Shown one piece after another: positions 17,893-27,412 of a DNA stretch of 64,000 bases. Numbering within the stretch: the first letter of the stretch is position 1; each line of letters begins with the position of its first letter. The notes under the pieces were generated by a model that was given only the letters and a program-made list of their open reading frames with translations, did no database searches and was not told the DNA's origin. Origin of the DNA: Sphingobacterium detergens (GTDB lineage: Bacteria > Bacteroidota > Bacteroidia > Sphingobacteriales > Sphingobacteriaceae); NCBI RefSeq assembly GCF_003610355.1, contig NZ_RAPY01000002.1, positions 186,001 to 250,000 on the forward strand. The letters run 5' to 3'. Position numbers and translations under genes: made by a program.

Positions 17893-18210
17893 ATGATTAA
17901 ATCAAAGGATGATCCTAATTATGTTTTTGATGAATACAAGGGCTATACTATTGCCAGTCACAAAAACAATGTAGTTGAAGAAAGTATAGATAACCTCATT
18001 ATTGTCTATCCTCCAAAAGAGTTTCCCAATCACGGGTTTATTGTCGGGCTTGATGATAGCAAACTATCTGGGCCCAAAAAAGCAATACCGCACAACATGG
18101 AAGATGCAAAGGCTTACATAGATTGGGTAGTTAAATTGGGTGAAGAGAGAGCTGGGAAGGTAAAGTCCGAAATACCCAAGCCGCAACCTCGAAGAGGGCG
18201 CAAAATGTAA
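17893..18210 (+). CDS. Uncharacterised 105-residue protein between traD and traE
   Basis: A small soluble protein, acidic to neutral, with a compact pattern (YKGYTIASHKNN, LIIVYPPKEFPNHGFIVGLDD) and a basic tail ending PQPRRGRK. I do not recognise it. It is separated from traD by 150 bases without a gene and is followed by its own terminator, so it looks like an independent gene dropped into the tra operon. Possible roles such as exclusion or regulation are guesses. Confidence 0.6.
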   Translation: MIKSKDDPNYVFDEYKGYTIASHKNNVVEESIDNLIIVYPPKEFPNHGFIVGLDDSKLSGPKKAIPHNMEDAKAYIDWVVKLGEERAGKVKSEIPKPQPRRGRKM

Positions 18211-18232
18211 CAACATAATCAAATTCTTGGAA

Positions 18233-18263
18233 CGTCAAAACAGTTTTGTTTTGACGTTTTTTT
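18233..18263 (+). terminator. Rho-independent terminator inside the tra region
   Basis: CGTCAAAAC (18233-18241) pairs with GTTTTGACG (18248-18256), followed by TTTTTTT. It ends the 105-residue gene and implies that traE onward needs read-through or its own promoter in 18264-18407, where I could not pick a clear box. Confidence 0.85.
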
Positions 18264-18407
18264 ATGTGCTAAAACCAAGTTATAGCGCCACTCACTGCCA
18301 AGTAATTCCACCGAAAGACACATTCTGAAAGCGCCTTGATTTTCATGACACATTTGTTCCGAAACCCGCATGTAGCGGTAAATAGAAACAAAATAATTCA
18401 GAAAATC

Positions 18408-18713
18408 ATGGTAAAAAAAAGAAAAAAAATCTTGCTGGCAAGTATTGCTCTACTGTCAGCATTTGGTGTGTTTGCACAGGGGAATGGCAATGCTGGTATC
18501 CAGGAAGCAACCCAAATGGTGACGGGGTATTTCGATCCGGCAACCAAATTAATTTATGCTATTGGTGCAGTGGTCGGTTTAATCGGAGGTGTAAAGGTCT
18601 ACAACAAATTCAGCAGTGGCGACCCTGACACATCGAAAACGGCAGCGAGCTGGTTCGGTGCATGTATCTTCTTAATCGTTGCAGCAACCATCCTGCGTTC
18701 ATTCTTCCTTTAA
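18408..18713 (+). CDS. traE: TraE, DUF4134 (VirB2-like pilin candidate)
   Basis: A 101-residue protein starting MVKKRKK, with a signal-like hydrophobic segment ending VFAQG and two further membrane segments around a GDPDTSK loop. This is the DUF4134/TraE pattern of Bacteroidota conjugation systems, whose topology resembles VirB2 pilins. An upstream start at 18336 would add 24 residues without signal character and is unlikely. It is immediately followed by traF. Confidence 0.88.
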   Translation: MVKKRKKILLASIALLSAFGVFAQGNGNAGIQEATQMVTGYFDPATKLIYAIGAVVGLIGGVKVYNKFSSGDPDTSKTAASWFGACIFLIVAATILRSFFL

Positions 18714-18724
18714 TCCTCGGCCTT

Positions 18725-19057
18725 ATGACTAATTACAACATCAATAAAGGCATTGGAAGAACCGTAGAGTTCAAAGGTTTGAAAGCGCAATACCTGTTCA
18801 TCTTCGCAGGTGGTTTGCTCGGTGTGCTTATCCTCGTTATGGTAATGTACATGGCAGGCGCAAATTCCTATATATGCTTGTTTATCGGTGGCGGTGGTGC
18901 AGCGATCATCATCTGGAAAACATTCTCATTGAATGGCAGGTACGGCGAACACGGATTGATGAAGCTCGGTGCAAAGAAAAAGCATCCAAAATTTATAATC
19001 TGCCGTAAAGCTATACATCGCAGTTTAAGGTTCACCCCTAAATCCGATGTCATATGA
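18725..19057 (+). CDS. traF: TraF, DUF4133 (VirB3-like)
   Basis: A 110-residue inner-membrane protein starting MTNYNINKGIGRTVEFKGL, the diagnostic DUF4133/TraF start, with two membrane segments (about 25-45 and 52-70) and a basic C-terminal tail. It is equivalent to VirB3, which associates with the VirB4 ATPase. A frame from 18662 overlaps traE and is not credible. It overlaps the traG start by 4 nt, indicating coupling. Confidence 0.9.
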   Translation: MTNYNINKGIGRTVEFKGLKAQYLFIFAGGLLGVLILVMVMYMAGANSYICLFIGGGGAAIIIWKTFSLNGRYGEHGLMKLGAKKKHPKFIICRKAIHRSLRFTPKSDVI

Positions 19058-21558
19058 GAAACACTGCAAAAGCCACAACGCTGGAAAGCAAGTTTCCATT
19101 ATTGGCAGTGGAACACAACTGCATCATTTCAAAAGATGCGGACATTACTGCCTGCTTCCGGGTTCACCTGCCGGAATTATTTACCGTTGCATCGCCGGAG
19201 TACGATGCTATACATTCTGCATGGCATAAAGCAATAAAGACGCTACCGGATTATTCCATCATCCACAAACAGGATTGGTTTATAAAGGAAAGTTATGCAC
19301 CTGATATTGCACAAGAGGGTTTGAGTTTTCTTGCAAAGTCCTATCAGCAGCATTTCAATGAGCGACCATTCTTAAACCATTATTGCTACCTCTTTTTAAC
19401 GAAGACAACCAAAGAGCGTATGCGAATGCAAAGCAATTTTAGTTCGCTTTGCAAGGGCGTGCTTATCCCGAAAGAAGTAAGGGACAAAGAAACCGTACGA
19501 CGATTTATGGAAGCTGTGGCGCAATTCGAGCGCATCATTAATGATTGCGGGTTTTTGAAACTGGAACGGTTGAGTGAAGATGACATCATCGGAACAGCCG
19601 ACAAGCAGGGCTTGCTGGAACAGTATTTTACTCTGTCAAGGGAAGAAACAGCCATGCAGGACATTGCACTCGGTGCGGAAGATGTGCGCATAGGAAACAA
19701 AAGGCTGTGTCTGCACACGCTTTCGGACACAGGCGATTTGCCCGGAACGGTATCAGCAAATACGAGGTACGAAAAGTTATCCACGGATAGAAGCGATTGC
19801 CTTTTATCATTCGCCGCTCCGGTAGGACTGCTCCTTAGCTGCAACCATATTTACAATCAGTATTTGTTTTTGGATAACAGCGATGAGAACTTGCGAAAGT
19901 TTGAAAAGTCCGCACGTAATATGCACTCGCTGGCAAGGTACAGCAGGGCTAATCAGATTAATAAAGAATGGATTGAAAAGTACCTCAACGAAGCGCACAG
20001 CTTCGGTCTATCCTCCATCCGTGCGCACTTCAATGTAATGGCCTGGTCAGATGATGCAAACGAACTCAAACAGCTAAAGAACGATACAGGTAGTGCGCTG
20101 GCGTTAATGGAATGCAAGCCAAGACACAATACAGTTGATGTTGCCACGCTGTATTGGGCGGCGATACCGGGCAATGCGGGCGACTTTCCGGCAGAGGAAA
20201 GTTTCTACACGTTTATCGAACCTGCATTGTGCTTCTTCACCGAGGAAACTAATTACCAAAGTTCCCCATCACCTTTCGGTATCAAAATGGCAGACAGGCT
20301 CACAGGGAAGCCTATCCATTTGGATATATCCGATCTGCCAATGAAACGGGGCATCATCACAAACCGAAACAAATTTATTTTGGGTCCATCAGGTTCGGGG
20401 AAATCATTTTTCACTAACCACATGGTAAGACAATACTACGAACAGGGCGCACACGTCCTGCTCGTGGATACAGGTAATTCTTATCAGGGATTGTGCGAAC
20501 TCATTAAGGGAAGGACCAAAGGCGAAGATGGTGTTTACTTCACCTATACAGAAGATAATCCCATTGCCTTTAACCCTTTTTACACCGACGATGGCGTATT
20601 TGATATTGAGAAAAGGGAAAGTATCAAAACGCTCATACTTACCCTTTGGAAACGTGATGATGAACCGCCGAAACGCTCGGAAGAAGTGGCATTATCCAAT
20701 GCCGTGAGCGGGTATATCGAACGTATCAAACAGCTTGATCAACATCCATCTTTCAACGGCTTCTATGAGTATGTAAAGGGCGACTACAAAAAGGTGCTGG
20801 AAGAAAAGCAGGTTCGGGAGAAAGACTTTGACATCGCCAATTTCCTCAATGTATTGGAGCCATACTATAGTGGTGGGGAATACGATTATTTGCTCAATTC
20901 CGATAAGCAATTAGACCTGCTTTCCAAACGCTTCATAGTCTTTGAAATTGATGCGATAAAGGACCACAAGATACTGTTCCCAATAGTAACAATCATCATT
21001 ATGGAAGTCTTTATTAACAAGATGCGTAGGCTTAAAGGTGTGCGTAAACTGATACTGATTGAAGAAGCGTGGAAGGCGATTGCAAAGGAGGGAATGGCAG
21101 AATACATTAAGTATTTATTCAAAACTGTTCGCAAATTCTTTGGGGAGGCGATAGTCGTAACCCAGGAAGTGGACGACATTATCCAATCGCCCATCGTGAA
21201 AGAAAGTATCATCAATAACAGCGATTGTAAAATCCTCTTAGATCAGCGCAAGTACATGAACAAGTTCGATGACATTCAGGCAATGCTCGGACTGACGGAA
21301 AAGGAAAAATCCCAAATTCTATCCATCAACATGAACAACGACCCGTCACGGCTTTACAAAGAAGTTTGGATTGGGCTTGGCGGTACGCATTCCGCAGTGT
21401 ACGCCACAGAAGTTAGTGTTGAGGAATATTTAGCGTACACCACGGAGGAAACAGAAAAAATGGAAGTGATGCAGCTTGCCCACGAACTGGACGGCGATGT
21501 TGAGCAAGCCATTAAGCGCATAGCTATCCAAAGACGTGAAAAATCAAATAGTTATTAA
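19054..21558 (+). CDS. traG: TraG, conjugative VirB4-type ATPase
   Basis: An 834-residue secretion ATPase powering pilus assembly and substrate transfer. An N-terminal VirB4-like domain is followed by Walker A GPSGSGKS (residues 444-451), Walker B RKLILIEEAWKAI, and a motor-domain end with IVKESIINNSDCKILLDQRKY. The length is typical of Bacteroidota TraG. It overlaps traF by 4 nt and precedes traI by 20 nt in the uninterrupted tra operon. Confidence 0.96.
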   Translation: MRNTAKATTLESKFPLLAVEHNCIISKDADITACFRVHLPELFTVASPEYDAIHSAWHKAIKTLPDYSIIHKQDWFIKESYAPDIAQEGLSFLAKSYQQHFNERPFLNHYCYLFLTKTTKERMRMQSNFSSLCKGVLIPKEVRDKETVRRFMEAVAQFERIINDCGFLKLERLSEDDIIGTADKQGLLEQYFTLSREETAMQDIALGAEDVRIGNKRLCLHTLSDTGDLPGTVSANTRYEKLSTDRSDCLLSFAAPVGLLLSCNHIYNQYLFLDNSDENLRKFEKSARNMHSLARYSRANQINKEWIEKYLNEAHSFGLSSIRAHFNVMAWSDDANELKQLKNDTGSALALMECKPRHNTVDVATLYWAAIPGNAGDFPAEESFYTFIEPALCFFTEETNYQSSPSPFGIKMADRLTGKPIHLDISDLPMKRGIITNRNKFILGPSGSGKSFFTNHMVRQYYEQGAHVLLVDTGNSYQGLCELIKGRTKGEDGVYFTYTEDNPIAFNPFYTDDGVFDIEKRESIKTLILTLWKRDDEPPKRSEEVALSNAVSGYIERIKQLDQHPSFNGFYEYVKGDYKKVLEEKQVREKDFDIANFLNVLEPYYSGGEYDYLLNSDKQLDLLSKRFIVFEIDAIKDHKILFPIVTIIIMEVFINKMRRLKGVRKLILIEEAWKAIAKEGMAEYIKYLFKTVRKFFGEAIVVTQEVDDIIQSPIVKESIINNSDCKILLDQRKYMNKFDDIQAMLGLTEKEKSQILSINMNNDPSRLYKEVWIGLGGTHSAVYATEVSVEEYLAYTTEETEKMEVMQLAHELDGDVEQAIKRIAIQRREKSNSY

Positions 21559-21578
21559 TCATTTAAAAATCAGAAACA

Positions 21579-22211
21579 ATGAAAAAAACAATGTTACTGG
21601 TGCTTATGGCATATATGCTTGCGTTCGCACCCTCAGCAAAAGCCCAATGGGTTGTGACCGACCCTGCAAACCTTATCTCCGGAATACTCAATAGTGCAAA
21701 CGAAATCATACAGACTTCTTCCACTGTGAGCAATGTGGTTAAGAATTTCAACGAGGTAAAAAAGGTCTATGACCAGGGTAAGGAATATTACGATAAACTA
21801 AAAGCTATCAACAACCTTGTCAAAGATGCCCGGAAAGTGCAGCAGACAGTTTTATTGGTGGGCGATGTGTCAGAAATGTATGTGAAGAATTTCGGCAAAA
21901 TGATGAACGATCCAAATTTCTCCCCACAGGAACTTTCGGCTATCGCCAATGGTTATTCCACGCTTCTTAACGAAAGCACGGAATTGTTGAAAGAACTCAA
22001 ACAGATCGTTACCTCAACAGGCCTATCCTTAAATGATAAGGAGCGCATGGACGTAATAGATAAAGTGTACAAAGAGGTAAAGGACTATCATAACCTTGTG
22101 CGCTACTATACCAACAAAAATATCTCTGTAAGCATTTTGAGGGCTAAGAAAAAGAATAATACCAAAAGAGTCTTGGAATTGTACGGAACGACTGAACAAA
22201 AATACTGGTAG
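21579..22211 (+). CDS. traI: TraI, DUF4141 periplasmic protein
   Basis: A 210-residue protein with a signal peptide (ending AKAQW) and a helical body with the DUF4141 pattern DPANLISGILNSANEI. It resembles VirB5-like soluble helical components that act at the pilus tip or channel. It lies between the VirB4-like traG and the VirB6-like traJ, as in CTnDOT-type modules. Confidence 0.9.
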   Translation: MKKTMLLVLMAYMLAFAPSAKAQWVVTDPANLISGILNSANEIIQTSSTVSNVVKNFNEVKKVYDQGKEYYDKLKAINNLVKDARKVQQTVLLVGDVSEMYVKNFGKMMNDPNFSPQELSAIANGYSTLLNESTELLKELKQIVTSTGLSLNDKERMDVIDKVYKEVKDYHNLVRYYTNKNISVSILRAKKKNNTKRVLELYGTTEQKYW

Positions 22212-22213
22212 TT

Positions 22214-23212
22214 ATGGAATGGGATAACCTTCATGAAATGTTGCGCAGCCTATATGATCAAATGATGCCTTTGACGGCAGACATGGCTGCAATAGCGAAA
22301 GGAATCGCCGGACTTGGCGCACTGTTTTATGTTGCACTAAAGGTGTGGCAGGCGTTGAGCCGAGCAGAACCCATAGATGTATTTCCATTACTTCGTCCGT
22401 TTGCTATCGGACTTTGTATTATGTTTTTTCCAACATTGGTATTAGGTACTATCAATGCTGTAATGTCGCCAGTAGTGAAAGGCACACATGCTATGCTTGA
22501 CGATCAGGTTATTGACTTGAACAAACTGCAAGAGCAGAAAGATCTGTTGGAGCGGGAAGCAATGCTCCGCAACCCCGAAACCGCTTACCTCGTTAGTGAC
22601 GAGGAATTTGATAAAAAGTTGGAAGAATTGGGATGGTCACCTTCCGACCTGGTAACGATGAGCGGAATGTATATGGAACGGGGAATGTATGATTTGAAAA
22701 AAAGTATCCGGGATTGGTTTCGAGAGTTATTGGAAGTTCTTTTCCAGGCCGCGGCACTGGTCATTGATACGATTCGAACCTTCTTTCTTATTGTACTATC
22801 CATATTAGGGCCAATAGCATTTGCAATAAGTGTATGGGACGGTTTTCAATCAACACTTACCGGATGGTTAACGCGATATATCAGTGTTTACCTGTGGCTA
22901 CCAATATCAGATATGTTCAGTTCAATACTAGCGAAAATTCAATCTCTAATACTGGAGCGAGATATAGAAATGCTAGCCGATCCAACTTACATTCCTGATA
23001 CCTCCAATACAGTATATATCATTTTTATGCTCATCGGCATAGTGGGGTATTTCACTATTCCTACTGTAGCAGGTTGGGTTATCCAGGCCGGCGGAGCCGG
23101 AAACTTCATGAAAAACGTGAATACTACAGCGTCTAAAACCGGGAACCTTGCCGGAGCCGGGACGGGAGCCGCAGTAGGTAATATAGGTGGCAGATTATTG
23201 AACAAAAATTAA
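22214..23212 (+). CDS. traJ: TraJ, VirB6-like inner-membrane channel protein
   Basis: A 332-residue polytopic protein with membrane segments near residues 25-45, 58-78, 175-205, 215-235 and 255-285, and a glycine-rich tail (AGAGTGAAVGNIGGR). It matches conjugative transposon TraJ, the VirB6-like part of the inner-membrane pore. It starts 2 nt after traI and ends 6 nt before traK. Confidence 0.92.
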   Translation: MEWDNLHEMLRSLYDQMMPLTADMAAIAKGIAGLGALFYVALKVWQALSRAEPIDVFPLLRPFAIGLCIMFFPTLVLGTINAVMSPVVKGTHAMLDDQVIDLNKLQEQKDLLEREAMLRNPETAYLVSDEEFDKKLEELGWSPSDLVTMSGMYMERGMYDLKKSIRDWFRELLEVLFQAAALVIDTIRTFFLIVLSILGPIAFAISVWDGFQSTLTGWLTRYISVYLWLPISDMFSSILAKIQSLILERDIEMLADPTYIPDTSNTVYIIFMLIGIVGYFTIPTVAGWVIQAGGAGNFMKNVNTTASKTGNLAGAGTGAAVGNIGGRLLNKN

Positions 23213-23218
23213 CCCAAT

Positions 23219-23842
23219 ATGGAATTTAAAACATTAAGAAACATTGAAAATAGTTTTAAACAGATTAGACTGTACGCTATTGTATTTGCAATACTCTGTT
23301 TCGGAGTGGTAGGATATGCCTTATGGCAGTCCTACCACTTTGCCGAGATTCAGCGCCAAAAGATATATGTACTGGATAATGGCAAATCGTTAATGCTGGC
23401 TTTATCACAGGATGCTACCATTAATCGACCAGTAGAAGCTCGTGAGCATGTAAGGCGTTTTCACGAATTGTTTTTTACCCTGGCACCGGATAAGAATGCC
23501 ATCGAAAGCAATATGAAGCGGGCTTTTAATCTCGCTGACAAATCAGCTTTTGATTACTACAAAGATCTTTCGGAAAAGGGGTATTACAACCGTATTATTT
23601 CTGGAAATGTACAGCAGCGTATCGAAGTGGATAGTGTGGTTTGCAATTTCGATATCTATCCTTATTCAGTGCGTGCTTATGCGAAACAGTTCATCATCCG
23701 TTCGAGCAACCTAACCAAGCGCAGCCTTGTAACATCTTGTAATCTAGTTAACTCTGTTCGGTCAGATAATAATCCGCAGGGATTTAATATCGAAAAATTT
23801 GCCGTGCTAGAAAACAAGGATTTGGAGGTAGTTGAACGTTAA
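23219..23842 (+). CDS. traK: TraK, VirB8-like assembly factor
   Basis: A 207-residue bitopic protein starting MEFKTLRNIENSFKQIRLYAIVF, with one membrane segment (about 18-38) and a periplasmic VirB8/NTF2-like domain. This is the standard TraK of Bacteroidota conjugative transposons, a scaffold linking the inner and outer parts of the channel. Confidence 0.93.
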   Translation: MEFKTLRNIENSFKQIRLYAIVFAILCFGVVGYALWQSYHFAEIQRQKIYVLDNGKSLMLALSQDATINRPVEAREHVRRFHELFFTLAPDKNAIESNMKRAFNLADKSAFDYYKDLSEKGYYNRIISGNVQQRIEVDSVVCNFDIYPYSVRAYAKQFIIRSSNLTKRSLVTSCNLVNSVRSDNNPQGFNIEKFAVLENKDLEVVER

Positions 23843-23852
23843 AATCAAATTT

Positions 23853-24326
23853 ATGGAAGCATTATCAAATTTAAACACATTCGCTAAAATTCTCACTGAG
23901 AAGGGGTATACTGGTGATTTTCATACGCAGGGTGCGTATCCTGGAAAGCTAAAAGACAGTATAACGAACTACTTGGAAAACTGTCGTAGCGGCAATGTGA
24001 CACATGCTAAACCCTTACTGGTAATCTCCGGCTTATTGCTATGGAATGGAGGAGGTAAAGCTCATGTGGAGTGTAATTTATGGGTTAAGTATCTAAATGG
24101 GAAGTTCTTTCTTAACAAAATGGAAATTAAAAGAAAGAACAGGTTCGGAAAGTTGCTAAAGCAATCTGACCTTGTTAACCTCTCAGTGATCACGGCACCC
24201 CATGTAAATAAAGCAATTGCTATGGTAAGTGATAAAAAAAAGAAAAAGGTGGTTGCAAAAAGGGGTATTTCAGGTTCAAAAAATTCAAAACAGCTCGTGT
24301 ATGAAAAGGTTAAGCACAAAAATTAG
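23853..24326 (+). CDS. Uncharacterised basic protein between traK and traL
   Basis: A 157-residue soluble protein that I do not recognise. It starts MEALSNLNTFAKILTEKGY, has a compact middle (PLLVISGLLLWNGGGKAHVECNLWVKYLNGKFF) and a lysine-rich tail with a KKKKK run. The ATG at 23853 is preferred over a TTG at 23832. Its end overlaps the traL start by 26 nt. CTnDOT-type operons usually run traK-traL directly, so this is an extra gene. It may be a regulator or an exclusion-type factor, without evidence for either. Confidence 0.65.
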   Translation: MEALSNLNTFAKILTEKGYTGDFHTQGAYPGKLKDSITNYLENCRSGNVTHAKPLLVISGLLLWNGGGKAHVECNLWVKYLNGKFFLNKMEIKRKNRFGKLLKQSDLVNLSVITAPHVNKAIAMVSDKKKKKVVAKRGISGSKNSKQLVYEKVKHKN

Positions 24327-24570
24327 TAAGTGGTTTGATCTGCTCGATGAGCAGTGGCGGGACTTGCCTATAAAGAAACAGCGGCACTATACCCTTGGAC
24401 TTCTTGCTGTCTATGTGTTGTTGTCAATAATCGTGATCGCAAAAGTATGCTATGATGTTGGCAGAAGCGATAGTAAGCTAACAATAGAGCATATTGAAAA
24501 TCCTCTTATCAAACAAAAGAAAATCCCGGTTTCAATCCAGGACAGTATTTCAAAAATCCTAAAAAAATAA
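24301..24570 (+). CDS. traL: TraL, DUF3989
   Basis: An 89-residue protein starting MKRLSTKISKWFDLLDEQWRDL, with a single membrane segment around residues 34-52, fitting DUF3989/TraL. The start is the ATG at 24301; the frame is open further upstream but that part overlaps the previous gene. It lies 4 nt before traM. A small bitopic component of the channel, exact role unknown. Confidence 0.88.
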   Translation: MKRLSTKISKWFDLLDEQWRDLPIKKQRHYTLGLLAVYVLLSIIVIAKVCYDVGRSDSKLTIEHIENPLIKQKKIPVSIQDSISKILKK

Positions 24571-24574
24571 GATT

Positions 24575-25897
24575 ATGAAAGATAATGAAAAAAAAAGAGT
24601 AAGTATCCTGGTCGAAGATGGAGACTTGAATAACGAACAGGATGTCCCGAAGGACGTATCATTAAATAAAAAGGAAAAGCTAAAAAAGCCAATTATCATT
24701 TTTCTTATGACGGTCGTATTCCTGGGCTGTTTATACTTAATCTTTAAACCATCCTCTGACAAGAAAGAAGTTGCGGATCTTGGTCTGAATGATGCGGTGC
24801 CACAGGCAACGGAAGGAGGTTTGCAGTCGGACAAACAAAAAGCGTATGAGCAAGAGATGTTCGATCAGAAAATGGAAGAAAAGCGTAATGGGCTAACTTC
24901 TCTTTCTGATTACTGGAACGAAGACAGTACCATAAACAAGAAAGCAGTGGAACCGAATGATGAATATTCCAATGGCTTCGGAGGCAATTCACATGGAAAT
25001 GGTAGTCCTGCGCTAAACAGTTACCGCAATGCTCAAAATACATTAAGCTCGTTTTACGACAACAGTGATTATGAGACACAGGAGTTGCGCAGACAAGTTG
25101 ATGACCTGAAAGAAAAGTTGGCTGCTAAGGATGTTCCGCCTGCGGCTACAGTAGATGATCAAATGGCTTTGATGGAGAAATCTTACCAAATGGCGGCAAA
25201 ATACCTACCTTCCACCACTGCCCCACAAACGGTTAAGATAGATACAGTAGTTCCTGCAAAGAATGTTACACAAAAGGAAAATACTGTAAACATTACACCA
25301 ATAAGGAGAGATGTTGTTTCTGCTCTTTATCGTGAGCCAACCGATAGTGCTTTACTGGCAACCTGGAATGAAACCAGGAACAGAGGATTTTATACAGCAG
25401 GAACTAGTGAGCAAATACAGCAACCTAAAAACAGCATCAGAGCGGTTATACAGGATACAAAGGCTGTAACAGATGAAAGCGGAGTACGATTACGTTTGCT
25501 TGAAGCCGCGAAATTGCCAAACTTCACCATTTCAGCAGGAACCGTTTTAACGGCTAATGCAAAATTTCAAAATGGCAGATTACAGCTAAAGGTATCTTCC
25601 ATCGAATTTGAAGGTATTATTAGTCCTGTTGATATAACGGTGTATGATTTGGATGGACAACAAGGACTTTTCGTGCCTTATTCAGCCGAAGTAAATGCCT
25701 TAACTGAAATCGCATCTAACATGAGCCAAACTTCCGGGACATCCATTATGATGACCCGCTCTGCAGGACAGCAGGTAGCTGGAGATCTTTCCCGTGGTGT
25801 GGTACAAGGTATATCTGGTTACTTCTCCAAAAAATTAAGAACTCCCAAAGTGACTGTCAAGGCAGGTCATCAATTATTCCTTGTTTCTAAAAAATAA
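24575..25897 (+). CDS. traM: TraM, VirB10-like protein
   Basis: A 440-residue protein with a cytoplasmic start, a membrane segment at about residues 38-54 (PIIIFLMTVVFLGCLYLIF), a long low-complexity periplasmic linker, and a C-terminal TraM domain (about 285-440) with a VirB10-like beta-barrel pattern. It would link the inner and outer membrane complexes. It has the normal length for the family and lies between traL and traN. Confidence 0.93.
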   Translation: MKDNEKKRVSILVEDGDLNNEQDVPKDVSLNKKEKLKKPIIIFLMTVVFLGCLYLIFKPSSDKKEVADLGLNDAVPQATEGGLQSDKQKAYEQEMFDQKMEEKRNGLTSLSDYWNEDSTINKKAVEPNDEYSNGFGGNSHGNGSPALNSYRNAQNTLSSFYDNSDYETQELRRQVDDLKEKLAAKDVPPAATVDDQMALMEKSYQMAAKYLPSTTAPQTVKIDTVVPAKNVTQKENTVNITPIRRDVVSALYREPTDSALLATWNETRNRGFYTAGTSEQIQQPKNSIRAVIQDTKAVTDESGVRLRLLEAAKLPNFTISAGTVLTANAKFQNGRLQLKVSSIEFEGIISPVDITVYDLDGQQGLFVPYSAEVNALTEIASNMSQTSGTSIMMTRSAGQQVAGDLSRGVVQGISGYFSKKLRTPKVTVKAGHQLFLVSKK

Positions 25898-25924
25898 TAT
25901 TCAGCATAATAAAACAAAAATAAG

Positions 25925-26827
25925 ATGAAAGCAATATTTAAAAGTTTATTGGCATTGGCTTGTTTAATATCCTTTTGCTCTAATGCTAAGGCACAGCAAA
26001 ATGCATCTAATACAAGCAAGTTGACTATGGGTAAAGTGGAACCATACGAAATGCAGATAACATACAACAAAACCACGCACCTAATATTCCCTTCCGCTAT
26101 TCGTTATGTAGACTTGGGCAGTGATTACCTGATCGCAGGAAAGGCGGATGATGCAGAAAATGTGCTTCGCATTAAAGCAGCGGTTAAGGATTTTATTGAA
26201 GAGACCAATTTTTCGGTTATTACAGAAGATGGTCGGTTCTATAATTTTAATGTTTTTTACAATCCTTATCCTTCCACTCTGAATTACGATTTGCTGACCA
26301 TGCAAAAAGCATCTGATAGAGAAAGTGGCAATGATGTACTCTTTGAAGAATTGGGTAATAATAAACCTTCGTTGGCGGGATTGCTTATGGAGACAATTTA
26401 CAAAAATGATAAGCGAATCATAAAGCATATTGCTTCTAAAAGCTATGGAATTCAATATTTGCTAAAAGGGATTTATATACAAAACGGAAAATTCTATTTC
26501 CATACAGAGATGCGTAATAAAAGCAATGTTCCATTTAAGATCGACTTTGTGAATTTTAAAATAGTAGATAAGAAAGTGGCAAAGCGTACAGTTGTGCAGG
26601 AAAAGCCCTTGACGCCACTGCGCATGTATAAGCCACTCGCGGAAATTGAGGGGAATACAGCCGACCAAAATGTGTTTCTGCTTGACCAATTCACGATTAC
26701 AGATGATAAAGTGCTAGTGATCGAAATCTTTGAGAAGAACGGTGGCAGACAACAAGTGTTGGAAATACAAAATTCTGACCTTGTTCATGCAAGGCAGGTA
26801 AACGATATGCATCTAAAAATTCACTAA
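25925..26827 (+). CDS. traN: TraN, DUF4138 (VirB9-like)
   Basis: A 300-residue secreted protein with a signal peptide (ending AKAQQN), followed by the DUF4138 pattern MQITYNKTTHLIFPSAIRYVDLGS. It is equivalent to VirB9 in the outer-membrane part of the channel. It follows traM by 27 nt and precedes traO by 15 nt. Confidence 0.94.
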   Translation: MKAIFKSLLALACLISFCSNAKAQQNASNTSKLTMGKVEPYEMQITYNKTTHLIFPSAIRYVDLGSDYLIAGKADDAENVLRIKAAVKDFIEETNFSVITEDGRFYNFNVFYNPYPSTLNYDLLTMQKASDRESGNDVLFEELGNNKPSLAGLLMETIYKNDKRIIKHIASKSYGIQYLLKGIYIQNGKFYFHTEMRNKSNVPFKIDFVNFKIVDKKVAKRTVVQEKPLTPLRMYKPLAEIEGNTADQNVFLLDQFTITDDKVLVIEIFEKNGGRQQVLEIQNSDLVHARQVNDMHLKIH

Positions 26828-26842
26828 CTAAAAAAACGAAAA

Positions 26843-27400
26843 ATGAGTAAATACATTTTTGCTTTAATAATTGCCATTTTAAGCCTATCGACAACACAGG
26901 CACAAAGAATGACACCTGGCCAGAAAGGGGTGGAGGTAAATACCGGTATGCTTTCCCGTGAGGTAAAGGATAATTACTTCCTGAATTTGACCATGATAGT
27001 AAATGGCAGGAACGGTAACTATTGGATATGGGGAGCAGAATATACCCATCAATTTGACGATTACAAGACTGTACAGATACCGCTTGAAACGTATACCGGA
27101 GAAGTGGGATATAGTCTTCAGCTTTTGGGTGATGTAAGAAAGATAATAACGCTAAATGCGGGCCTTACAGCCGTTGCCGGGTATGAAACCATTAACCGGA
27201 GTGAAACAATGCTGTATGACGGTTCTAAAATCCTCGACAAAGACAACTTTGTTTATGGAGCAGGAGGGAGGTTAACTTTTGAAACCTATTTGTCCGATAG
27301 GTTTGTGTTAATTCTGCAAGGTCGTACTAAAGTATTATGGGGAACCGATCTGAAACAGTTTCGCCCTTCTGCGGGAGCCGGTTTAAGGTTTAATTTTTAA
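26843..27400 (+). CDS. traO: TraO, outer-membrane beta-barrel-like protein
   Basis: A 185-residue protein with a signal peptide (ending TTQAQR) and an alternating-strand body that ends in Phe (GAGLRFNF), the usual C-terminus of outer-membrane beta-barrels. It matches the conjugal transfer protein TraO family by size, position and the start RMTPGQKGVEVNTG. Confidence 0.92.
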   Translation: MSKYIFALIIAILSLSTTQAQRMTPGQKGVEVNTGMLSREVKDNYFLNLTMIVNGRNGNYWIWGAEYTHQFDDYKTVQIPLETYTGEVGYSLQLLGDVRKIITLNAGLTAVAGYETINRSETMLYDGSKILDKDNFVYGAGGRLTFETYLSDRFVLILQGRTKVLWGTDLKQFRPSAGAGLRFNF

Positions 27401-27412
27401 AAAAGAACAACA

